NCBI GenBank assembly: GCA_035633255.1
Contig: DASQFD010000126.1
Span: forward strand, 1-11,466
DNA: 11,466 bases
Reading direction: 5' to 3'
DNA from: DASQFD01 sp035633255
GTDB taxonomy: Bacteria; Actinomycetota; Actinomycetes; Actinomycetales; Dermatophilaceae
Below, piece by piece: positions 7,076 to 11,466 of the stretch (position 1 is the stretch's first letter; every line of letters starts with the position of its first letter). The notes under the pieces were generated by a model, which was not told the DNA's origin, did no database searches, and was given only the letters and a program-made list of their open reading frames with translations. Made by a program: the position numbers and the translations under genes.

Positions 7076-8211
7076 CCGTCTGGGACGACGTCGTGGGCCA
7101 GGAGCCCGCCGTGGCCGCGCTCCGGCGAGCGGTGGCGGACCCCGACGCCATGACCCACGCGTGGCTCTTCACCGGCCCGCCCGGGTCCGGCCGGTCGGTG
7201 GCGGCGCGGGCGTTCGCGGCCGCGCTGCTCTGCGAGGCGGGCGGCTGCGGGACCTGCCGCGACTGCCGCACCGCGCTCGAGGGCACGCACGCCGACGTCG
7301 AGGTCGTCGCCACCGAGGGGCTCTCGATCAAGGTGGAGCACGCCCGCGAGCTCGTCGGGCTGGCGGCGCACCGTCCCTCGGTCGGGCGCTGGCGGGTGGT
7401 GGTCGTGGAGGACGCCGACCGGCTGACCGAGCGGGCCGCCGACGCGCTGCTCAAGGCGGTCGAGGAGCCGGTCTCGCGCACCGTGTGGATGCTGTGCGCA
7501 CCGTCGGTCCAGGACGTGATCGTGACGATCCGCTCCCGCTGCCGACACGTCCGGCTCCGCACGCCCTCGGTCGCCGCGGTCGCCGACCTGCTGGTGCGCC
7601 GGGACGGGATCGAGCTGCCCATGGCGACGTATGCCGCCCGGGCGGCGCAGTGCCACGTCGGCCTCGCGCGCCGGCTGGCCCGGGACGAGCAGGCCCGCAT
7701 CCGCCGCCACGACGCCATCACCCTCGCCACCCGCATCAGCTCGGTCGGTGACGCCGTCGACGCCGCCGCCGACCTGTCCGCCATCGCCACGGAGGAGTCC
7801 CAGTCGGCGACAGCCGAGCGCGACGCCGCCGAGCGGCACCGCCTGCTGGAGGTGCTCGGGGCCGACCCCACGGCCCGCACCCAGCCCCCGCACGTTCGCT
7901 CCCAGGTGACCGCCCTGGAGAGGGAGCAGAAGGCACGGGCCACCCGGGCCACGCGCGACGTCGTCGACCGGGCCCTGGTGGACCTGCTCTCGGTCTACCG
8001 GGACGCCCTCGTCCTGCGGGCCGGCGCCGAGGTGGCGCTGGTCAACGAGGACAGCCGCTCCGTGGTCGAGCAGGTGGCCCGGGCGCTGCCTCCGGAGCGG
8101 CTCCTCGGGGCGATGGACGCGATCGGGACGGCTCGCGAGCGGATCGGTGCCAACGCCGCGCCGCTGCTCGCGCTCGAGGCCATGGCCCTGCGGCTGCGCC
8201 TGCCCGCCTGA
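7072..8211 (+). CDS. holB: DNA polymerase III subunit delta-prime
   Basis: This is the delta-prime subunit of the clamp loader, which with delta and the DnaX proteins loads the beta sliding clamp at primer ends. The 379-residue product begins WDDVVGQEPAVAALRRA (4-20), the usual start of the AAA+ domain. Residues 35-42 read GPPGSGRS: the Walker A lysine is replaced by R41, which fits the non-ATPase role of delta-prime. A zinc-binding set is seen at C54, C59, C62 and C65. The Walker B-like VVVVEDAD is at 109-116, followed by ADALLKAVEEP (123-133) and the SRC motif (155-157). The C-terminal part (about 210-379) is helical and less conserved, as in actinobacterial homologues. Translation is coupled to tmk by a 4-nt overlap and a good internal SD. 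An in-frame opening upstream to 6739 is not supported, because it lies within tmk in another frame. Confidence 0.94.
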   Translation: MTVWDDVVGQEPAVAALRRAVADPDAMTHAWLFTGPPGSGRSVAARAFAAALLCEAGGCGTCRDCRTALEGTHADVEVVATEGLSIKVEHARELVGLAAHRPSVGRWRVVVVEDADRLTERAADALLKAVEEPVSRTVWMLCAPSVQDVIVTIRSRCRHVRLRTPSVAAVADLLVRRDGIELPMATYAARAAQCHVGLARRLARDEQARIRRHDAITLATRISSVGDAVDAAADLSAIATEESQSATAERDAAERHRLLEVLGADPTARTQPPHVRSQVTALEREQKARATRATRDVVDRALVDLLSVYRDALVLRAGAEVALVNEDSRSVVEQVARALPPERLLGAMDAIGTARERIGANAAPLLALEAMALRLRLPA

Positions 8212-8242
8212 CCCGCGGTCCTGCGCTCCCAGACGCCCCGCT

Positions 8243-8248
8243 TAGGGT
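8243..8248 (+). promoter_or_regulatory. -10 element of the peptidase gene
   Basis: TAGGGT fits TAnnnT and is followed by exactly 7 nt and the ATG at 8256. The AGGG inside it could alternatively act as a weak Shine-Dalgarno, so the leaderless reading is less clear here than for tmk. Confidence 0.5.
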
Positions 8249-8255
8249 GTCCGGC

Positions 8256-9809
8256 ATGCTCCGCCGCCCCACCGCGCTGCTGGCCGCCCTGGCGACCGCC
8301 GCGGCGCTCGGGAGCTGCTCGGTGGTCGGCGGCGCCCGCGAGCGAGTGGGGTCCGGCCCGGCGCCCACGGTCACCCCGCAGGCACCCCCGCCGGGGTCCG
8401 AGGGCCTGGAGCGGTTCTACACCCAGGCACTGGCCTGGTCGGAGTGTGACGGCGGGCGCTGCGCCTCCCTCACCGTCCCGCTGTCCTACGACGACCCGGA
8501 CGGCGCCACCATCGGCGTCGACGTGCTGAAGGTGCCGGCCAGCAAGCGGTCGGCGCGAGTGGGATCCCTGGTGGTCAACCCCGGCGGTCCGGGTGGCTCC
8601 GGCGTGGACTACGCCCGGGCGGCCGACGTCATCGTCGGGGCCCCGGTCCGCCAGCGCTACGACGTCGTCGGCTTCGACCCGCGTGGGGTCGGCCGCTCCG
8701 AGCCGATCGACTGCCTGACCGACTCCGAGCTCGACGCCTTCCTCGGTGCGGAGCAGACCCCCGACGACCCCGCGGAGCAGGCGGCCTTCGCCGCCAACGC
8801 GACGAGGTTCGCCGAGGCGTGCGGCGACAACGCCGGCCCGCTCCTCGGCCACGTCTCGACCGTGGATGCCGCCAGGGACATGGACGTCCTTCGCTCCGCA
8901 CTGGGGGAGGAGCAGCTGGACTACCTCGGCAAGTCCTACGGCACCTACCTCGGCGCCGTGTATGCCGGTCTGTTCCCGACGCTCGTCGGACGGTTCGTCC
9001 TCGACGGGGCGCTCGCCCCGGACCTGACGTCGCGCGAGCTCAACCTCGGGCAGGCCGAGGGTTTCGAGAGGGCGACGCGGGCGTGGGCAGCGTCCTGCGT
9101 CGAGGAGGGCGACTGCCCCCTCGGGGACTCGGTGGACTCGGTGATGGAGGGGATGCGCGCCTTCCTCGGTGAGCTCGACCTCGACCCGATCCAGCAGACG
9201 GGTGACCCGTCGGTGCCCGAGCTCACCGAGGCGTGGGCCTCGACGGGCATCGCCGCGGCGATGTACGACGAGGGCAGCTGGCCGATCCTCAGCGACGCGC
9301 TGCGTGACGCCACCGCCGGGGACGGAACCGCACTCATGCAGCTGGCGTACCAGTACGCCGACCGGCGGCCGGGCGGCGGCTACACCAGCAACCTCATGGA
9401 GGTCATCTACGCCGTCAACTGCCTCGACCGCCCCGAGTCCAGCAGCGTGGCGGAGCACGCGAAGGAGGCCCGGGAGTCGACCGCGACCGCCCCGACGTGG
9501 GGGCCGCTGCTGATGTGGAGCACGCTGCCGTGCGGCAGCTGGCCGGTCACGGACGCCGGTTCCAGGCAGCGCCCCCCGCCGATCACCGCCGAGGGCAGCG
9601 GCCCCATCGTGGTGGTCGGCACGACCCGCGACCCGGCCACGCCCTACGAGTGGGCGGTGCGCCTGCGCGACCAGCTCGCCAACGCCTCCCTCCTGACCTA
9701 CGAGGGGGACGGGCACACGGCATACACCCGCTCCAACGCGTGCGTGGACGACGCCATCGACGCCTACTACGTGAAGGGCACCGTCCCCAAGGACGGCCTC
9801 CGCTGCTGA
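8256..9809 (+). CDS. Lipoprotein alpha/beta-hydrolase peptidase (tripeptidyl aminopeptidase/Hip1-like)
   Basis: This is probably a membrane-anchored, extracytoplasmic serine peptidase that removes N-terminal peptides, related to Streptomyces tripeptidyl aminopeptidases and mycobacterial CaeA/Hip1. The 517-residue product starts with a lipoprotein signal peptide: RR, a hydrophobic stretch and lipobox LGSC with C21 as the lipidated residue. The catalytic core shows NPGGPGGSG (108-116, oxyanion region), FDPRGVGRS (140-148), nucleophile S227 in GKSYGTYLG (225-233), the probable acid D459 (TTRDPATP) and H487 (GDGHT). The C-terminal TAP-like domain spans about 400-517. Several cysteines (64, 69, 153, 189, 281, 287, 389, 426, 496, 517) fit disulfides outside the cytoplasm. 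ATG 8256 is preferred over an in-frame GTG at 8247 because of the -10 spacing and the better signal peptide. The peptide specificity is not evident. Confidence 0.9.
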   Translation: MLRRPTALLAALATAAALGSCSVVGGARERVGSGPAPTVTPQAPPPGSEGLERFYTQALAWSECDGGRCASLTVPLSYDDPDGATIGVDVLKVPASKRSARVGSLVVNPGGPGGSGVDYARAADVIVGAPVRQRYDVVGFDPRGVGRSEPIDCLTDSELDAFLGAEQTPDDPAEQAAFAANATRFAEACGDNAGPLLGHVSTVDAARDMDVLRSALGEEQLDYLGKSYGTYLGAVYAGLFPTLVGRFVLDGALAPDLTSRELNLGQAEGFERATRAWAASCVEEGDCPLGDSVDSVMEGMRAFLGELDLDPIQQTGDPSVPELTEAWASTGIAAAMYDEGSWPILSDALRDATAGDGTALMQLAYQYADRRPGGGYTSNLMEVIYAVNCLDRPESSSVAEHAKEARESTATAPTWGPLLMWSTLPCGSWPVTDAGSRQRPPPITAEGSGPIVVVGTTRDPATPYEWAVRLRDQLANASLLTYEGDGHTAYTRSNACVDDAIDAYYVKGTVPKDGLRC

Positions 9810-9810
9810 C

Positions 9811-9826
9811 CCGGCGGGTATGCCGG
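9811..9826 (+). terminator. Weak hairpin after the peptidase gene
   Basis: CCGGC (9811-9815) and GCCGG (9822-9826) form a 5-bp stem with a 6-nt loop, starting 1 nt after the stop codon. No T-run follows. It could be a short terminator or chance; it contains one copy of the recurrent GTATGCC 7-mer. Confidence 0.25.
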
Positions 9827-9878
9827 AGGGTCGGCGGTGGAGGCGGCCGCCGGTTTCCTCCGCATCGTGCCGGTTCTG

Positions 9879-9884
9879 TATGCT
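9879..9884 (+). promoter_or_regulatory. Candidate -10 of the tRNA-Thr gene
   Basis: TATGCT fits the -10 consensus and lies 31 nt upstream of the mature tRNA 5' end. A weak -35 (TTTCCT, 9854-9859) is 19 nt further upstream. The rest of the gap between the peptidase gene and the tRNA shows no other gene. Confidence 0.45.
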
Positions 9885-9915
9885 CGACCGGCGCCCGACT
9901 CCGTCCGGGGCGCAC

Positions 9916-9989
9916 GCCGCCTTAGCTCAGTCGGCCAGAGCAATTCACTCGTAATGAATAGGTCGTCGGTTCGATTCCGACAGGCGGCT
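9916..9989 (+). tRNA. tRNA-Thr (anticodon CGT)
   Basis: A complete cloverleaf is seen. The acceptor stem is GCCGCCT (9916-9922) with AGGCGGC (9982-9988) and discriminator T9989. The D stem is GCTC/GAGC (9925-9928, 9938-9941). The anticodon stem is ATTCA/TGAAT (9943-9947, 9955-9959), with the 7-nt loop CTCGTAA placing CGT at 9950-9952. The T stem is GTCGG/CCGAC with loop TTCGATT (9965-9981). It reads ACG threonine codons, which should be common in this GC-rich genome. CCA is not encoded. Its 3' end is the probable integration target of the adjacent integrase. Confidence 0.97.
9943..9989 (+). other. Probable attachment site (att core) in the 3' half of tRNA-Thr
   Basis: A tyrosine integrase gene ends 162 bp from the tRNA 3' end with no other gene between, the usual arrangement of an element inserted at a tRNA 3' end. 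Such cores usually cover part of the anticodon or T arm through the acceptor 3' strand, rebuilding an intact tRNA after insertion. The matching copy that would fix the core is not in this window, so these limits are approximate. Confidence 0.45.
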
Positions 9990-9994
9990 CGGCC

Positions 9995-10022
9995 AACGCC
10001 CTCGACGTCCGTCGGGGGCGTT
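9995..10022 (+). terminator. Strong hairpin just after tRNA-Thr
   Basis: AACGCCCTCGAC (9995-10006) pairs with GTCGGGGGCGTT (10011-10022) over 12 bp (one T-G wobble), with a GTCC tetraloop. It starts 6 nt after the tRNA and is followed by TT within the stem end and CCC. It is the best terminator candidate in the window and probably ends the tRNA transcript. It may be host DNA or brought by the element, depending on where the att core ends. Confidence 0.7.
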
Positions 10023-10080
10023 CCCGCAGGTCAGTAGGCTGGCGCCGGCCACCGCCAGGACCCGGGCCAGTCGGCCCAGC

Positions 10081-10098
10081 AGCCGCCGCAACGCGGCT
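10081..10098 (-). terminator. Possible weak terminator hairpin downstream of the integrase
   Basis: AGCCGC (10081-10086) and GCGGCT (10093-10098) make a 6-bp stem with a 6-nt loop, lying about 55 nt past the integrase stop on its strand. No T-tract is seen, so this is weak evidence. Confidence 0.2.
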
Positions 10099-10110
10099 CG
10101 AAGGACGCCG

Positions 10111-10153
10111 TGGGCACACTTTGGGCACATCAGCGCACGCAAGTGGCACATCA
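10111..10153. repeat. Short direct repeats (TGGGCACA/GGCACATCA) between integrase and tRNA
   Basis: TGGGCACA occurs at 10111-10118 and 10122-10129, 11 bp apart. GGCACATCA occurs at 10124-10132 and 10145-10153, 21 bp apart; the last copy overlaps the integrase stop codon. Spacings near one and two helical turns put the copies on the same DNA face. Integrase arm-type or excisionase binding sites near an att site look like this. Binding is inferred. Confidence 0.5.
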
Positions 10154-11221
10154 CAGGCCCCTGCGCAAGCCATCGAGCGCAGCGGCCACCTCATCCAACT
10201 CGTCGTCGTACAGGTGGGCGTAGATGCGGGCCGTGGTCGTGATCGACTCGTGGCCCATCGCCTTCTGGATGTAGCGCAGGTCGGCGCCGGCCTTGCGGGC
10301 GAGGCTGCCGAAGGTGCGGCGCAGGTCGTGCGGCGTCACCCCGTCCAGCCCGGCGTCGCGGGTCGCCTGGACCCAGCCGGAGCGGTGCCGCCAGTTCCCA
10401 TTGCGAAGGTAGCCCCCGTCCGGCGCGGGGAACACCAGCGCCGTTGAGGGCTTGCCCGCGACCCGGGCGGCCAGCGGACCCTGGAACGAGGCCGGGATGC
10501 CCACCGCACGGGCGGAGGCACGGCTCTTGGGAGCGGACACGTCCATCCGCCCGCCGACCTCGGTGGCGCGCTCCACCACCCGCACCCTGCCCCGGTCCAG
10601 ATCAACGTCTGCGACCTTCAGCGCCGCCATCTCCGACCAGCGCAGCCCGAGAAGAGCCATCGCGAGCACCACGTCCCCGTCCCGGCCAAGCCGACCGGCT
10701 AGGCGTTCCACATCAGCCATGCTAAGGATGCGTTCCCGGGCCGGGGGCCGGCGGGGAAGCCGAACGCCGCGGGCCGCGTTCTGGCTCAGCCGGCGGGTCC
10801 GCATCCCGTAGTCCAGGACCAGGCACAGCACCCGGTGCGCGTAGCGGACCGTCTCCGGCCCCTTCTCGGCCGTCAAGTCCAGCACCCACGCGGCGACGTC
10901 CGCGTGCTCAATCTTTGCCACCGGCCACGCCCCGAACTGCTCCAGAACGTGCCGGAACGCCATCCGGTAGTTCTGCCGGGTCGTCGCCCGCAAATGCGTG
11001 GTCCCGGCCTGCTGGTATTCCGTCCACAACTGCGCCAGCGTCACCCGGCCCCGCTGCGGGTCCACGAAGTCACCCCGGCGGACCCGCCCCCGCACCTCCA
11101 CCTCGAATGTCTCCGCGTCGGAGCGCCGGTCGAAGGTGCGGGACCGCTGCCGATAGTCCGGGGTCCGGTAACGCACCCGCCATCGGACCCGCCCCGAGGC
11201 AGTCGCCCGGCGCTCGATCAC
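10151..11221 (-). CDS. int: Tyrosine-type site-specific integrase
   Basis: This enzyme catalyses integration and excision of the element by recombination at the tRNA-Thr site. The product has 356 residues, normal for actinobacterial tRNA-targeting integrases. Residues 1-60 form a basic arm-binding N-terminus (RWRVRYRTPDYRQRSRTF). Residues 61-150 are a SAM-like core-binding domain (LAQLWTEY...TTRQNYRMAFRHVLEQFG). Residues 165-350 are the catalytic domain, with R194 (GLRWSEM), K232 (APKSR), H298 and R301 (TPHDLRRTF), H324 (MGHESITTT) and nucleophile Y334 (ARIYAHL). The full catalytic set is present, so the protein should be active. The GTG start (11221-11219) overlaps the stop of the upstream excisionase-like gene by 4 nt, indicating translational coupling. 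The stop is TGA at 10153-10151, within a short direct repeat. Confidence 0.95.
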   Translation of the reverse strand: MIERRATASGRVRWRVRYRTPDYRQRSRTFDRRSDAETFEVEVRGRVRRGDFVDPQRGRVTLAQLWTEYQQAGTTHLRATTRQNYRMAFRHVLEQFGAWPVAKIEHADVAAWVLDLTAEKGPETVRYAHRVLCLVLDYGMRTRRLSQNAARGVRLPRRPPARERILSMADVERLAGRLGRDGDVVLAMALLGLRWSEMAALKVADVDLDRGRVRVVERATEVGGRMDVSAPKSRASARAVGIPASFQGPLAARVAGKPSTALVFPAPDGGYLRNGNWRHRSGWVQATRDAGLDGVTPHDLRRTFGSLARKAGADLRYIQKAMGHESITTTARIYAHLYDDELDEVAAALDGLRRGL

Positions 11222-11424
11222 GCCGGGACCCGCCGGGCTGAGTCGAGCCAGGCCGCCACGTCTTCGGCGACCCAGCGGCGGTGCTTGCCGACCTTGAACG
11301 ACGGAGGGCCCTCACCACGGATGGCCCAGTGCTGCACCGTCGAAACCGGGACCTCGAGGATGGCCGCCACATCGGCCGCTCGTAGCAGCCGCGGGAAAGT
11401 CACCGTCTGATCGCTCATGTTCAC
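11218..11424 (-). CDS. Small helix-turn-helix protein, excisionase-like
   Basis: The 68-residue product is almost entirely a MerR-like winged HTH of the excisionase family: LLRAADVAAILEV (13-25), STVQHWAIRGEGPPSFKVG (28-46), then HRRW and VAAWLDSARR (56-65). Such proteins bend DNA at att sites to bias recombination towards excision, or act as small regulators. An AAGGAG Shine-Dalgarno (11431-11436, read on the minus strand) lies 6 nt before GTG 11424-11422, favouring this start; an ATG two codons later is the alternative, with 12-nt spacing. The gene overlaps the integrase start by 4 nt, so the two form one operon. A TAGCGT sequence (11445-11440) could be its -10, but its promoter region is cut by the window edge. 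Confidence 0.85.
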   Translation of the reverse strand: MNMSDQTVTFPRLLRAADVAAILEVPVSTVQHWAIRGEGPPSFKVGKHRRWVAEDVAAWLDSARRVPA

Positions 11425-11466
11425 GTTCTGCTCCTTGTCACGCTATCCGGGCTGGGGGTCGGTGGT

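Larger units (their letters stand above)
2128..9824. repeat. Dispersed 7-mer GTATGCC/GGCATAC (7 copies)
   Basis: Exact copies lie at 2128, 5560, 7629, 8960 and 9818 (GTATGCC) and at 3421 and 9719 (GGCATAC). They occur in five different genes' coding or flanking DNA and in both orientations. A near copy, CTATGCC, is at 2332. No copy was found from 9825 to the right edge, which includes the integrated element. The function is unknown. Confidence 0.4.
9982..11466. mobile_element. Left end of an integrative element in tRNA-Thr (partial)
   Basis: From the tRNA 3' end to the right edge the content changes. The only genes are an excisionase-like HTH protein and a tyrosine integrase, both pointing back towards the tRNA. 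The recurrent GTATGCC 7-mer of the chromosomal part is absent here. The element runs off the right edge, so whether it is a prophage, an ICE (actinomycete integrative and conjugative element) or another island cannot be decided. Confidence 0.75.

Noticed and set aside
8247..8255. GTG at 8247 as the start of the lipoprotein peptidase
   Set aside because: It overlaps the -10-like TAGGGT; ATG 8256 gives a cleaner lipoprotein signal peptide and the shared 7-nt spacing.
7995..9716. 573-codon open frame on the minus strand opposite holB and the peptidase gene
   Set aside because: It crosses two well-supported genes and has no recognisable domains, so it is a product of high third-position GC.
10037..10050. 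Imperfect palindrome GGCTGGCGCCGGCC near the integrase end
   Set aside because: It pairs well but is a GC-only word expected by chance here, with no supporting context.
10121..11410. Several plus-strand open frames opposite the integrase and the HTH gene
   Set aside because: They have no domain similarity; the minus strand carries the full R-K-H-R-H-Y integrase set and an HTH.
1..11466. CRISPR array, toxin-antitoxin pair, biosynthetic cluster or other novel multi-gene system
   Set aside because: I saw no regularly spaced repeats, small paired ORFs outside the int-xis unit, or functionally linked unknown genes; all sizeable genes belong to recognisable families.

Overview
The window is very G+C-rich, and its coding regions show the strong third-position G/C bias of a high-GC actinomycete. 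Leaderless-looking starts, a TipA-type MerR regulator and an adjacent tmk-holB pair also point to Actinomycetota. A member of Micrococcales, such as Intrasporangiaceae or a relative, is a reasonable guess, but the sequence alone does not prove it.

Layout. From 1 to 9989 the sequence looks like host chromosome, read left to right. It holds: a secreted ExeM/NucH-type nuclease (5-2626) with PKD and VTGGGW-type C-terminal domains; a TipA-type MerR regulator (2684-3472) behind a classic 19-bp-spacer MerR promoter; a 974-residue FAD plus Fe-S 2-hydroxyacid dehydrogenase of the YdiJ type (3507-6431); thymidylate kinase tmk (6452-7075), overlapping by 4 nt the DNA polymerase III delta-prime gene holB (7072-8211); a lipoprotein serine peptidase of the tripeptidyl-aminopeptidase/Hip1 type (8256-9809); and tRNA-Thr(CGT) (9916-9989). 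From the tRNA 3' end to the right edge lies one end of an integrated element, read right to left: a small HTH excisionase-like gene (11218-11424) coupled to a tyrosine integrase (10151-11221). Between the integrase and the tRNA are short direct repeats and a strong tRNA-proximal hairpin. The cargo and the far end of the element lie outside the window.

How the parts relate. tmk and holB are core replication genes (dTTP supply and clamp loading) and are translationally coupled. The nuclease and the peptidase are exported degradative enzymes. The TipA-type regulator probably controls its own promoter, and possibly distant genes, in response to a thiopeptide-like or other hydrophobic ligand. The dehydrogenase has its own promoter and no visible pathway partner here. 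Integrase and excisionase together form the module that inserts the element at, or excises it from, the tRNA-Thr gene.

Most notable observations. Four genes have a -10-like hexamer exactly 7 nt before ATG, consistent with leaderless transcription. The TipA-type gene has a well-placed internal Shine-Dalgarno and ATG exactly where the TipAS-like short product would start. The 7-mer GTATGCC/GGCATAC recurs in both orientations across the chromosomal part, and every TAT tyrosine codon there is followed by GCC. Phased GGCACA repeats lie between the integrase and its tRNA target. I see no obviously new multi-gene system. No gene-free stretch exceeds about 160 bases.
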